Shown here piece after piece: positions 22,037 to 30,932 of a stretch of 64,000 nucleotides of DNA. Under the pieces are notes generated by a model. That model was not told the origin of the DNA, searched no databases, and worked only from the letters and a program-made list of their open reading frames with translations. Every line of letters starts with the position of its first letter. Positions within the stretch are counted from its first letter, which is position 1. The stretch is from [Pseudomonas] carboxydohydrogena (GTDB lineage: Bacteria; Pseudomonadota; Alphaproteobacteria; Rhizobiales; Xanthobacteraceae), in assembly GCF_029030725.1 (NCBI RefSeq), contig NZ_CP113162.1:1176501-1240500 (forward strand). The letters are read 5' to 3'. The translations under genes were made by a program, and so were the position numbers.

Positions 22037-22528
22037 ATGTCAGTCATGGCCAATCCGCTTCCCGTCGCCGAGCGCGAGCTGGTCGTCACCCGCACGTTCG
22101 ATGCGCCGCGCGATCTCGTGTTCAGTCTCTGGACCGATCCGAAGCACGCGATGCACTGGTGGGGGCCGACCCATCACCCGGCGGTCGAGATGCACATGGA
22201 TGTCCGCGTCGGCGGCAAGTGGCGCAATTGTCTGAAGTCGGTGGAGGACGGCATCGAGATCTGGCAGCACGGCGTCTTCCGGGAGGTCGTGCCGCCGTCG
22301 AGGCTGGTGTTCACCTTCACATGGGAGACGAACCGCTTTCTCGAACACCCGAATATCGAAACGCTAGTGACCGTGACGTTCGAGGATGACAACGGTGGGA
22401 CTTTGATGACGCTGCGGCAGTCGCCGTTCCATGCCATCGGCGATCGTGACGGGCATGGCGAAGGCTGGAATTCGACCTTCGACCGTCTGGCCGATTATGC
22501 CGCGCAGATGGTTTCTGGCGGCGCATAA
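22037..22528 (+). CDS. Second AHSA1/SRPBCC-domain protein
   Basis: A 163-residue protein related to the one at 21044 (VVTRTFDAPRDLVFSLWTDPKHAMHWWGP), so probably an old tandem duplication within the operon. I chose the ATG at 22037, with GAAGG eight bases upstream; a GTG at 22028 and an ATG at 22046 are also in frame. No catalytic residues are definable. Confidence 0.85.
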   Translation: MSVMANPLPVAERELVVTRTFDAPRDLVFSLWTDPKHAMHWWGPTHHPAVEMHMDVRVGGKWRNCLKSVEDGIEIWQHGVFREVVPPSRLVFTFTWETNRFLEHPNIETLVTVTFEDDNGGTLMTLRQSPFHAIGDRDGHGEGWNSTFDRLADYAAQMVSGGA

Positions 22529-22548
22529 CGGGTGCAACACGGAGTTCG

Positions 22549-23022
22549 ATGATGTCAAATCTGTTTCCCTGCCTGTGGTTCAAGTCGGAAGCCGAGGAGG
22601 CGTTGCGGTATTACGTTTCCATCATCCGCAATTCGAGCATGGAGAACGTGCATCGCGCGGGCGAGGTCGGGCCGTTCTCGAAAGACGCGGTGATTTCCGT
22701 CACCGCCATACTCGACGGCCAGCGCGTGCTTGCGCTCAACGGCAATCCGCAATTCCAGTTCAGCCCGGCGACCTCACTGGTGGCGCTGTGCGATACGCAG
22801 GCGGAGATCGACGACTATTGGGACAAGCTCGGCGCGGGCGGCCAGACCATGGCCTGCGGCTGGCTGACGGACAAATACGGCGTCACCTGGCAAGTCGCGC
22901 CGCGTATTTTTCCGAAGCTGTGGAGCGGCGATCAGGCCTCCACCGACCGCGTGATGTCAACGATGATGGGTATGGTCAAACTCGACATCGCCGGCCTGCA
23001 AAAAGCCTTTGACGGTCAATAA
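22549..23022 (+). CDS. PhnB-like VOC family protein (second copy)
   Basis: A 157-residue protein (MMSNLFPCLWFKSEAEEALRYYVSI) of the PhnB/3-demethylubiquinone-methyltransferase-like group. It has the usual QVLALNGNP-like segment (RVLALNGNPQFQF), CGWLTDKYGVTWQVAPR, and a C-terminal helix. It is 20 bp after the SRPBCC gene and probably the last gene of the ArsR operon. The alternation SRPBCC-VOC-SRPBCC-VOC suggests duplication of a two-gene unit. Confidence 0.86.
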   Translation: MMSNLFPCLWFKSEAEEALRYYVSIIRNSSMENVHRAGEVGPFSKDAVISVTAILDGQRVLALNGNPQFQFSPATSLVALCDTQAEIDDYWDKLGAGGQTMACGWLTDKYGVTWQVAPRIFPKLWSGDQASTDRVMSTMMGMVKLDIAGLQKAFDGQ

Positions 23023-23175
23023 ATCGTCATCGCTCCCGGGATACTTGGGAACGGCGCCGATTTGAGGTAGATGCTGTGCGTCGCTCCGCAGAATCGGGGC
23101 CGGCCAGCACCCATCCTCTTGTATCAAGCATGTCGCGATCTCCGTTTTAAGGGAGTCGCGAAGAAAGATTTATCC

Positions 23176-24381
23176 GTGTCCTCGCGAAGCTACGCCAGAA
23201 ACGCCATCGTGCTGGGCCTGTTGTCGGCTGTCGGTCCGTTCGCGATCGACATGTATCTGCCGGCGCTGCCCTCGATCGCGACCGACCTGAAGGCTTCCAC
23301 CGCCGCGACGCAGATGACGCTGATGGCGTTCTTCATGGCGTTCGGCGTGTGCCAGTTGATCTACGGACCGCTGTCGGATGTGATCGGCCGCAAGCCGCCG
23401 CTTTATGCCGGGCTGGCGCTGTTCATCGTGGGCTCAATCGGCTGCGCGCTGGCGCCGACCGTCGAATGGCTGATCGCCGCGCGCGTGGTGCAGGGCATCG
23501 GCGCCGCGGCAGGCATGGTCATTCCGCGCGCCATCATTCGCGATCTGCACACCGGCAACGAGGCGACGCGCCTGATGTCGCTGGTGATGCTGGTGTTCAG
23601 CGTCTCGCCGATCCTCGCGCCGGTTACCGGCAGCGCGCTGATCGTGCCGTTCGGCTGGCGCGCGGTGTTCGTCGCGGTGATGATCGCGGCGGTGCTGGCG
23701 TTCGCGCTGATCTTTGTCTTCCTGCCGGAGACGCGGCTGCACCATCAGCGGCTGGAGGCGAACGTGCGCAGCGTGCTGCGCGGGTTCAGCCATCTGCTGG
23801 CCGATCCGCGTTTTCTCGGCCTCACTTTCATCGGCGGCTTCGGCATGGCGAGCTTCTTCGCGTTTCTCGCCAGTTCCTCGTTCATCTATATCGGCCATTA
23901 CGGCCTGACGCCGACGCAATACAGCTTCGGCTTCTCCATCAACGCCTTCGGCTTCATCGGCGCGTCGCAGTTCGCCGCGACGCTCGGCCGGAAGTTCGGC
24001 CTGTCGCGGGTGGTGATGACGGCGGCCGCGATCTATACGTTTTTCGCGCTGCTGCTGCTCGGTGTGACGCTGGCGGGGGTGGACAGCCTCGCGGTGCTGG
24101 TGGCGCTGCTGTTCATGAGCTTCGCGTTCCTCGGTCTCGTCATCCCCACGACCATGGTGCTGACGCTGGAGGAGCATGGTCCCATCGCGGGCATCGCGTC
24201 GTCGCTGGCCGGGACGTTGCAGATGGTGGCGGGCGGCGTGGTGATCGCGCTGGCCAGCCTGTTTTTCGATGGCCATCCGCTGCCGATGGTGACGATCATC
24301 GCCGTCTGCGCCTGCTGCGCCCTGACGCTGAGTTTTGTGACGCTGCGGCGGGACGCGCTGGCGCCGCAGCCCGCCGAATAG
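23176..24381 (+). CDS. Bcr/CflA-type multidrug efflux MFS transporter
   Basis: A twelve-helix major facilitator of 401 residues from the GTG at 23176; the longer frame from 23071 has an implausible polar N-terminus. It has the DHA1 opening (AIDMYLPALPSIATDL), the loop 2-3 motif YGPLSDVIGRKPPL, and the helix-5 type motif. Drug/H+ antiport is the family role; the substrate is not predictable. The start is not certain because no strong ribosome site is visible. Confidence 0.88.
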   Translation: MSSRSYARNAIVLGLLSAVGPFAIDMYLPALPSIATDLKASTAATQMTLMAFFMAFGVCQLIYGPLSDVIGRKPPLYAGLALFIVGSIGCALAPTVEWLIAARVVQGIGAAAGMVIPRAIIRDLHTGNEATRLMSLVMLVFSVSPILAPVTGSALIVPFGWRAVFVAVMIAAVLAFALIFVFLPETRLHHQRLEANVRSVLRGFSHLLADPRFLGLTFIGGFGMASFFAFLASSSFIYIGHYGLTPTQYSFGFSINAFGFIGASQFAATLGRKFGLSRVVMTAAAIYTFFALLLLGVTLAGVDSLAVLVALLFMSFAFLGLVIPTTMVLTLEEHGPIAGIASSLAGTLQMVAGGVVIALASLFFDGHPLPMVTIIAVCACCALTLSFVTLRRDALAPQPAE

Positions 24382-24515
24382 GCATTTCCAGGGAACCGTG
24401 GATAGTCCTGATTAGATGGGGATCGTCGCGCCATTGTCATGTGGAATTCGCCGAAAGGCATGACATGCTGGCGGAATCGCTCTACTAAGCGGCGTCCTCT
24501 ATCCTCTGGTTGGTC

Positions 24516-25220
24516 ATGCCCGTTATCTCCCCGAACAAGCCTTATCGCGTCGGACGCTCCAAGACCGGACTCGGTCTGTTCGCCACCAAGCCGATCAAGA
24601 AGGGCACCAAGATCATCCGCTATTACGGTCCCATGCTGGACTGCCGGAAGAAGAAGGACGACGCGGTCGAGAACAAGTACCTGTTCCAGATCAACAACCG
24701 CTGGACCATCGACGGCTCGGTCCGCAAGAACATCGCCCGCTATATCAATCACGCCTGCCGGCCGAATGCGGAATCCGATGTGAACTCCCGCAAGCGCACG
24801 GTTCATATCCGTGCCATCAAGAACATCGCGCCGGGCGAGGAGATCAACTACGATTACGGCACCGAGTATTTCAAGGAATACCTCAAGCCGATCGGGTGCA
24901 AGTGCGCGGCCTGCGAGAAGAAGCGGGCGAAGCAGCGCGCGGAGGCTCGCGCCGAAAAGGCGAAGGAGAAGCTGAAGGCGCGGAAGAAGGCGGCCAAGGC
25001 GAAACCCGCCAAAGCCAAGCCCGCCACAAGCAAGGCGTCCAAAGCCAAGGTCTCCAAGGCCAAGACCTCTGTTGGTGCAAAATCGGCTCGCTCCTCAAGC
25101 CGCCGGACATCCGAGTATGCCCGCGCGGTGACGAGCGGCGCGCGTCCCGGCCCGCAGCCCGAAAGCACGGCGCGCGCGTCTCGCGGCACCTCGTTGCGCA
25201 GCGGCGGCGTCACCGCCTGA
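24516..25220 (+). CDS. SET-domain protein lysine methyltransferase with H1-like tail
   Basis: A 234-residue protein. Residues about 5-118 form a complete SET domain: GLGLFATKPIKKGT, YINHACRPNAE (the NHxCxPN pseudoknot motif that binds AdoMet), and EEINYDYGTEYF. A short post-SET Cys cluster follows (GCKCAACEKK). Residues about 130-190 are a Lys/Ala/Pro tail with repeated KAKPAK/SKASKAK units, like eukaryotic histone H1 and bacterial H1-like proteins, and the last 45 residues are Ser/Arg-rich. A bacterial protein-lysine methyltransferase that binds nucleic acid or acidic partners is the natural inference; the target is unknown. Confidence 0.88.
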   Translation: MPVISPNKPYRVGRSKTGLGLFATKPIKKGTKIIRYYGPMLDCRKKKDDAVENKYLFQINNRWTIDGSVRKNIARYINHACRPNAESDVNSRKRTVHIRAIKNIAPGEEINYDYGTEYFKEYLKPIGCKCAACEKKRAKQRAEARAEKAKEKLKARKKAAKAKPAKAKPATSKASKAKVSKAKTSVGAKSARSSSRRTSEYARAVTSGARPGPQPESTARASRGTSLRSGGVTA

Positions 25221-25235
25221 CGCTTGCTTATTCGC

Positions 25236-25272
25236 CTCTCGCGCTTATCTCGGAATCACTCCCGCGCGAGAG
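25236..25272 (+). promoter_or_regulatory. Inverted repeat covering the ribosome site of the DsbA-like gene
   Basis: CTCTCGCGC and GCGCGAGAG form a perfect 9-bp inverted repeat with a 19-nt loop. The right arm contains the GAGAG ribosome site, seven bases before the ATG at 25279. If folded in the mRNA, the stem would hide that site; alternatively the dyad may be an operator. Confidence 0.4.
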
Positions 25273-25278
25273 ATTGTC

Positions 25279-25938
25279 ATGGCTTCATCCCATCCGCTTC
25301 AGATCGATGTCGTCTCCGATGTCGTTTGCCCATGGTGCTACATCGGCAAGCGTCGGCTGGAGCGCGCATTGGCGCTCGCCCCGGATGTCGCCGTCGAGGT
25401 GAACTGGCGGCCGTTCTTCCTCAACCCATGGGTGCCGCGCGAAGGTATGTCGCGCGAGGAATATCTCGTCACCAAATTCGGATCGGTCGAGGCTTACAAG
25501 GGCATTGCCGGCCGTGTCCAGGAAGCGGCGGCGGAGGAGGGGTTGCAGTACAATCCCGAACGCGTGCAGCGCCAGCCGAACACCATCGACTGCCATCGGC
25601 TGATCCATTGGGCGGCAACGTCCGGCGCGGCGGCGGCCATGAAACAGAAATTGATGGAGCTTTATTTCCGCGACGGCGGCGATCTGACGAAACCGGCTGT
25701 GCTGGTGCAGGCGGCGGCCGGTGTAGGGCTCGATGCGCATGAGATACGCGCGCGCCTTGGCACCGATGCGGATGTCGATCTCATCTCATCGCAGGCGCGT
25801 GAGGCCTCAAGCAAGGGCATCGGCAGCGTGCCGACCTATGTGTTCGCGCGGCAATACGCCATTTCCGGCGCGCAGCCACCCGAGCAACTGGCGGCGGCGA
25901 TCCGTCAGCTTGCCGCGGAGACAAGCGGCTCGGTCTGA
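25279..25938 (+). CDS. DsbA-family (FrnE-like) oxidoreductase
   Basis: A 219-residue cytoplasmic protein (no signal peptide) of the thioredoxin-like DsbA superfamily. The active-site motif CPWC occurs in VVSDVVCPWCYIGKRRLE, an all-helical insertion follows, and the cis-Pro region is GSVPTYVF near residue 190. The group includes FrnE and 2-hydroxychromene-2-carboxylate isomerases. Disulfide or glutathione-linked chemistry is likely; the substrate is unknown. Confidence 0.9.
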   Translation: MASSHPLQIDVVSDVVCPWCYIGKRRLERALALAPDVAVEVNWRPFFLNPWVPREGMSREEYLVTKFGSVEAYKGIAGRVQEAAAEEGLQYNPERVQRQPNTIDCHRLIHWAATSGAAAAMKQKLMELYFRDGGDLTKPAVLVQAAAGVGLDAHEIRARLGTDADVDLISSQAREASSKGIGSVPTYVFARQYAISGAQPPEQLAAAIRQLAAETSGSV

Positions 25939-25943
25939 GCCGT

Positions 25944-26885
25944 TCAGGTCTTCAGGTAATAATTGGCGTTCTTGCCGAGCGCGATCCGGCGCAGCACGCG
26001 GCGCATCGTCTCCGATTTGCGCAGCGGTTCGACGAGCCCGCGAACGGTGCGGAAGAATGCGAGCTTGACGCCATCCCACGCCGCGTTCTGGCCGGGGGCG
26101 GCCTGCGGCAGGCCCAGCCCGCGCAGCATCGAGTTGAACGTGTGCAGGTCGTTCAGGCGGCGGACCTCGGGCGTCTTCCAGGTGACAGCCATCGAGATCG
26201 AATACGTGCCCGCCGTCCTGACCCAGTGCGGCCACTGATAGGGCACGTAGCAGCCGTCGCCCCCGACAAGATGATATTCCACGCCGCGCGGCTTGAAGCC
26301 GTCGTCGTAACGCAGGTTGCGGTGCTTGGTGGTGCAGTATTCGACCTGAGCGTTGTCGGCGATGGCGCCGTCGCGGTTGTCGAAGATGGCGAAGGTCTTG
26401 TCGCCGTGGATCTGCACGAAGAAATTGTCCTCGCCGTCGAGATGGAACGGCGTGGTGGAATTCGGCGAAGACACGAACAGGTAACCCTCGATCTGCGAGA
26501 AGCCCGCGTCCTCAAGGCTGTCGAACCCGCGCGCGCGGGCGACCGACAGCAGGGTGTCTTCGAGGAGCGCGCGGTATTCCGGCGACTTCTCGATGCGCTT
26601 GAGCACCATCCATGCGCCTGCCGTCTCGATGCGATTGACGATTTCGACCGGATCGAGATCCACGGTCTGCACCTTGTCGGGGTCCTGAGTGATGCTGGCT
26701 GCGCCCGAATTGTACTCGATCAGGTCGCGCGGCATGTCCGAGGCAAGTTTCGCGATGCGCGGCAGCGTCAGCAGCGGATGCCCGGCCAGCATGTGGCGGA
26801 TCGCGAACGGCCGCAGCGGAAAGTCGTGGGTCAGCGAATCGTTCGGGGCGGTAATCACGGGCGCGACATGAGAGGCGGCGTTCAT
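25944..26885 (-). CDS. JmjC/cupin-like Fe(II)/2-oxoglutarate oxygenase
   Basis: A 313-residue protein whose ATG overlaps the upstream gene's stop by 4 bp. The middle carries an HxD...H iron triad: H148 and D150 in TTPFHLDGEDNFF, and H220 in YQWPHWVRT. The context matches JmjC-type cupins (QIHGDKTFAIF). Such proteins hydroxylate proteins, RNA or small molecules. Translational coupling to a CelD-type acetyltransferase suggests the two act on the same product, perhaps a cell-surface molecule. The target is not known. Confidence 0.8.
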   Translation of the reverse strand: MNAASHVAPVITAPNDSLTHDFPLRPFAIRHMLAGHPLLTLPRIAKLASDMPRDLIEYNSGAASITQDPDKVQTVDLDPVEIVNRIETAGAWMVLKRIEKSPEYRALLEDTLLSVARARGFDSLEDAGFSQIEGYLFVSSPNSTTPFHLDGEDNFFVQIHGDKTFAIFDNRDGAIADNAQVEYCTTKHRNLRYDDGFKPRGVEYHLVGGDGCYVPYQWPHWVRTAGTYSISMAVTWKTPEVRRLNDLHTFNSMLRGLGLPQAAPGQNAAWDGVKLAFFRTVRGLVEPLRKSETMRRVLRRIALGKNANYYLKT

Positions 26886-28090
26886 GAGCGTTTTTCCTTT
26901 ATGCGTCGAATGAAATGCACGGCCTTGCGCGCCGGCACCATCGCGGCGCGGCGCAGCGCCAGCGCGCCGCGGATCAGCGGCACGAACGGGTCGTTGCGGT
27001 GAAGCGGGATCAGGATGTCGCCGACGGCGAGGCGTTCGCGCCAGATCGGGTCGATCATGGAGTGGTTGGCGTCGGCGGTGGAATCGACCGAGGCAATCGC
27101 CGGGTCGGCGCACATCTGCCGGGTCAGGTCCAGCGTCATCTGCACCCCCGGCGAATATCTGGCGAAGCGCTCATCGACGCCGAGCTTGAAATAGATCGCA
27201 CGGTCGAGATGGCGCAGCACGATTGCCGCCGCCACCGGCGTGTCGCCCGCATGCAAAGAGATCACCTGACAATGACCGGCTGCCGCCATGTCGCGCACCG
27301 CGCGGCGAATGAAAGCAAGATGGCCTTCGTTCTGGAGAAGCGCGGTGCCGCGCTTGCCTTTCCAGCCGCTGGCTTCGAGCTTGAGGAAAATCTCCAGCGC
27401 GGGAATGATGTCGCCGGAAGTCGTGGCGACGCGATAGACGACCTCGCCGGTGTCGGCGAGCCGGTTGCGCTGGCGTCGCAACTCTTTCAGCTTCTTGGAG
27501 CCGAGCGCCTCGTGCAGCAATGCGTCGGCATCGCGGGTGGCGTCGAGCAGCGCACGGTTGTGCGCTTTCAGAACGATGGGGCGCTGACCGTTCCATGCGA
27601 GCACGCGCGTGAACGCCTGCATCACCGCGCCCTCGATCGGTGTATCGCGCAGGATGAGTGCGCGCGCGCCGCTGTTGCGGGCCTGCTGCATCAAGCCGCT
27701 GACGGCTTCATCGGGCCTGTCGCGGTCGATCAGGATGGTGCCGAGCGGCGGAAAGGCATCGGCGGTCACGAACGCGGGCAGCGGCAACTGATAAGCGCGC
27801 AGAGTGGAGACCGCCGGCATCAGGCCGATCATGTCGCCATTGTCCGCATGGCAACTCAGTGCGCTGGCGTGAGTGCGGCCCGGCGAGAAGGCGTTCACCG
27901 CCAATTCCCATTCGGGCAGGTAACAGGCGTTCGGTTCGGCCGCGCGTTCGGCAAGAGACTGCCACGCGGGAAGGGAAATGCCGGTCAGGGGAATTGCGCG
28001 GGTATCGTGACGCGGCTGCGCGGCTGCGTTCGCCGAATCCGGCGAGCGGGCTTGGCCTGCGACAGAGGCGGCATGAATGGTGTCGGTCAC
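26882..28090 (-). CDS. CelD/BcsL-family GNAT acetyltransferase
   Basis: A 402-residue protein with two GNAT-like halves, matching the Acetyltransf_6 (CelD/BcsL, FemAB-like) group. Family phrases include KKLKELRRQRNRLADTG, FLKLEASGWKGKRGTAL and AIVLRHLDRAIYFKLGVDERFARYSPG. Members acylate polysaccharide or envelope components. It is the first gene of a two-gene minus-strand unit with the JmjC-like oxygenase. Confidence 0.85.
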   Translation of the reverse strand: MTDTIHAASVAGQARSPDSANAAAQPRHDTRAIPLTGISLPAWQSLAERAAEPNACYLPEWELAVNAFSPGRTHASALSCHADNGDMIGLMPAVSTLRAYQLPLPAFVTADAFPPLGTILIDRDRPDEAVSGLMQQARNSGARALILRDTPIEGAVMQAFTRVLAWNGQRPIVLKAHNRALLDATRDADALLHEALGSKKLKELRRQRNRLADTGEVVYRVATTSGDIIPALEIFLKLEASGWKGKRGTALLQNEGHLAFIRRAVRDMAAAGHCQVISLHAGDTPVAAAIVLRHLDRAIYFKLGVDERFARYSPGVQMTLDLTRQMCADPAIASVDSTADANHSMIDPIWRERLAVGDILIPLHRNDPFVPLIRGALALRRAAMVPARKAVHFIRRIKEKRS

Positions 28091-28339
28091 GTCCGAAGTC
28101 CCCGTCCGCCTCGCGCGGCAATACGATGCGCTGGCGGTTGGCGAAAACTAGCGGGGAGACTTCAACATTGGCTTTGACCAATGCCGCGAATTCGCGCTCC
28201 CGGTTTAGCCGCTTTTTAACCACACACCGGCGGCGGAGCCGGAAACGATTGCGCCGCAAGGACTTGGCCCGGTTCAGATCGGCTTGGACCGTTGCGGCCG
28301 GTTTTGCTATAAGCGGTCCGCAACGGGAGAGTTTTGTCC

Positions 28340-28648
28340 ATGAAAAGACCGGGCTATTTCGCGGCCTGTCTGGCCGCCGCCGCTTTTGTCGTCATGCCCG
28401 GTTCCTCCGCGCTGGCGCAAGGAATGCCTATGCCGGGCTTCCAGCTTGGCGGCAGTCAGATGTCGCCGGAAGAAAAGGCGCGTCAGGACAAGCTCGAGAA
28501 AGCGGCTCGCGACGCCCAGTCCAAGATCCCGGATCAAAAGGCGAGCAACGATCCGTGGGCGAATGTACGTTCAGCCGAAACGCCTGCGTCGAAGGCCGGC
28601 CATAAAGCCAACACCTCGGGCAAGAGCGCCGCGAAGGCTGCGCACTAG
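28340..28648 (+). CDS. Small secreted hypothetical protein
   Basis: A 102-residue protein starting at the ATG at 28340 (GGGAGA upstream). It has a signal peptide (about 1-27, ALAQ-GM), then a hydrophilic, Lys/Ala-rich mature part (SPEEKARQDKLEKAARDAQ, NDPWANVR). Nothing enzymatic is visible. Similar small periplasmic proteins are common in this group, without known roles. Confidence 0.75.
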   Translation: MKRPGYFAACLAAAAFVVMPGSSALAQGMPMPGFQLGGSQMSPEEKARQDKLEKAARDAQSKIPDQKASNDPWANVRSAETPASKAGHKANTSGKSAAKAAH

Positions 28649-28687
28649 CGCTCGGCTTTTTCAATTTTCATTCTGTTCGACGCGGCG

Positions 28688-28879
28688 TCAGCGTCCGATC
28701 GGTGGACGTAGGTCGGAGGCATTCAGCCAGCCTTCGATGTGCGCCGACATTTCGAGCAGCTCTGCACGCTCCAGCATTTTCTTGCGATCGCGGCCTGCTG
28801 GAGTGGCGTCTGCCTCCGCGCGCGCCTGCGCGACAAGAGTCTTCCAGTTCAGTGGAGTGATGGAGATATGGTCGGTCAT
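28688..28879 (-). CDS. Small hypothetical protein (63 aa)
   Basis: The ATG complementary to 28877-28879 gives 63 residues beginning MTDHISITPLNWKTLVAQA and ending NASDLRPPIGR, with a charged central helix (GRDRKKMLERAELLEM). GGGAG lies about eight bases before the start. Upstream in-frame codons run into sequence without a coding character. Function unknown. Confidence 0.65.
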   Translation of the reverse strand: MTDHISITPLNWKTLVAQARAEADATPAGRDRKKMLERAELLEMSAHIEGWLNASDLRPPIGR

Positions 28880-29184
28880 GCGAGCGTCTCCCCATAAAGC
28901 AATAACAGCAGGGCGGGAGCTCAACGGTCTCTCAGTCACCGGAAGTTGCCAGAGGGCCAAACGGTGATGCTTGAAGTATGGGCGTCGTGTTTTCAAAACG
29001 CGAGTCCTAAAAACATCAGTCACGCAAAACATCGCGAATCCGTTCTCACGATTTCGGGATAACGTCTGGGATTCCAGCGCGAGGCGAGCGGCTGCGGCAA
29101 TGGCGCACAGATTCGACGGAACCTTCAGCTTGATTCAACATTGATATGTTTGCACACGATTATTTTTACGCGAGGCGTGAAGCC
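28880..29184. other. Intergenic region before the LTXXQ protein gene
   Basis: About 305 bp without a convincing gene. It presumably holds the divergent promoters for the small minus-strand gene and for the secreted protein at 29185. It is AT-richer around 28980-29180. No clear palindrome, terminator or RNA gene was recognised. Confidence 0.5.
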
Positions 29185-30870
29185 ATGCGACACTTTTTTA
29201 AAATCGCCCTTGTGGCATTTGCTGTCCTGACCGCCATGGCTGTAACGGCCGACGCGCGCCCCCGTGGCGGCGGCGGAGGAGGACATGGCGGCGGCGTTCA
29301 TATGGGCGGCGGTCGCGGTGGTGGCGCGCATTTTGGCGGCGGAGGTCGTGCCTTCCATGGTGGCGGTGCGCGTTTTGGTGGGGCGCATTTCGGCGGCGGC
29401 CGGGCTTTCCACGGAGGAGGCCGTCATTTCAGCGGAGCCCGGTTCGGGGGGCCGCGTCATTTCGGCGGCGTGCGCCAATTCCACGGAAGCCGCCGCGCCG
29501 GGGTCTCTCGTTCATTTGCAAGGCCAGGCAGAACTCACAATGTCGGCCGCGCCGCCAGCCGCGGCTCCCGGAATGCCGCGCGCGCGGCGTCGCAGCGCGC
29601 CGGGATTGCCGCGACCGCGAACCGCGCGGCGCGAATGAATTCGCCCCGGGCAAATGCCGTGCGTCAGGGATTACGCTCGCGTTCGGTCAACGGCGCGCTT
29701 CGGAATCGCAATGCATTGCGCAATCCGGCTGCGCGTACGGCGCTGGTCGCAGCCGCGGCGACGGCCGGGTGGCATGGCCACCGCCACGGCTGGTGGCGCC
29801 ATGGTCATGGCGGCTATGGCTGGGTCGGACCGCTGTTCTGGCCGTTCGCTTATTACGACCTCTATGACTACGGCCTGTGGGGCTATGATTATGGCCCGGC
29901 CTTCTGGGATTACGGCTATGGCGACATCTATGCCGGGCTGTTCTCGCCTTACGGTTACGATTCGCTGAGCGGCTATATGCCCGCGCGCCGGACGACAGCG
30001 CCTGCCGGTGGCTCCGGCAATCAGGCCGTGCAGACGCAGCCGTCCGACGACGACCAGTTGGCCCAGATGTGTGGCGCCGACAGTGGCGACATCGCCGGCC
30101 TGCCGATCGACAAGATCCAGCAGGCAATCTCGCCGAACGATGAGCAGCGCGCGGCGCTCGATGAACTGGGTGATGCATCCGTGAAGGCGGCTCAGACCAT
30201 CCGCGCGGCCTGTCCGACGGCGCTTCCGCTCACCGCGCCTGCGCGGCTCGCGGCCATGGAGCAACGGATCGAGGCGATGAAGTCGGCGATCGGCATCATC
30301 CAGCCGGCGATGGAGAAGTTCTACGGCCTGCTCAATGACGACCAGAAGGCGAAGCTTGTTGCGATGTCGCCGCGCGAGAAGCAGGGCGGCAAGGACACGG
30401 CTTCGTCCGATGGAAGCTGTGGCATCACCTCGCTCTCCGATGCGGTCGCCTGGCCGACCGACGAGATCAGCAAGCGCCTGCAACCCAGTGACGCGCAAAA
30501 AGTGAAATTGACCGCGTTGCAGGACGCGACCTTCAAGGCCGCGGATTCGCTGAAGGCGACCTGCCGCCCCTCCACCGCGCTGACCCCGCCCGCGCGGCTT
30601 GCGGCGGCGAGCGATCGCCTTGATGCGCTGCTCGGCGCGGTGAAATCGGTGCATGCCGCGCTGGATGATTTCTACGGCACGCTGAGCGACGAACAGAAGG
30701 CACAGTTCGAGGCCATCGGCCCGGACCGCTCCGGCAGCCAGCAGCAGACCAGCAGCGAGGATGCGGAAGATCGGCCCGCGCAGCGCACGTCGCGCGGGCG
30801 GCGTCACCACCGCCATGGCATTCATGGCGTGGACAGCGTGCTGAGGCACATCATCACCATCGTTCGTTAA
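29185..30870 (+). CDS. Secreted Gly/His-rich protein with two LTXXQ (Spy/CpxP-like) units
   Basis: A 561-residue protein from the ATG at 29185 (GAGGCGTGAAGCC upstream). It has a signal peptide (about 1-25, TADA-RP), then about 80 residues of Gly/His/Phe-rich repeats (GGGxHFGG, AFHGGG), an Arg/Ala/Asn-rich stretch, and a Tyr/Gly-rich segment (residues about 205-260). Two homologous helical units follow at about 285-405 and 410-525, each with DDxQKAKLxAM/DEQKAQFEAI and a central Cys (MCGADSG, SCGITS). The unit is the LTXXQ type found in periplasmic Spy/CpxP chaperones. A role in envelope stress or metal binding is inference. Confidence 0.8.
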   Translation: MRHFFKIALVAFAVLTAMAVTADARPRGGGGGGHGGGVHMGGGRGGGAHFGGGGRAFHGGGARFGGAHFGGGRAFHGGGRHFSGARFGGPRHFGGVRQFHGSRRAGVSRSFARPGRTHNVGRAASRGSRNAARAASQRAGIAATANRAARMNSPRANAVRQGLRSRSVNGALRNRNALRNPAARTALVAAAATAGWHGHRHGWWRHGHGGYGWVGPLFWPFAYYDLYDYGLWGYDYGPAFWDYGYGDIYAGLFSPYGYDSLSGYMPARRTTAPAGGSGNQAVQTQPSDDDQLAQMCGADSGDIAGLPIDKIQQAISPNDEQRAALDELGDASVKAAQTIRAACPTALPLTAPARLAAMEQRIEAMKSAIGIIQPAMEKFYGLLNDDQKAKLVAMSPREKQGGKDTASSDGSCGITSLSDAVAWPTDEISKRLQPSDAQKVKLTALQDATFKAADSLKATCRPSTALTPPARLAAASDRLDALLGAVKSVHAALDDFYGTLSDEQKAQFEAIGPDRSGSQQQTSSEDAEDRPAQRTSRGRRHHRHGIHGVDSVLRHIITIVR

Positions 30871-30932
30871 ACGGGACGGTGATAGGCTGGGGAGCGCTGC
30901 AAGACAGAAATCGTATCCGGTGGAGGCGGCTG

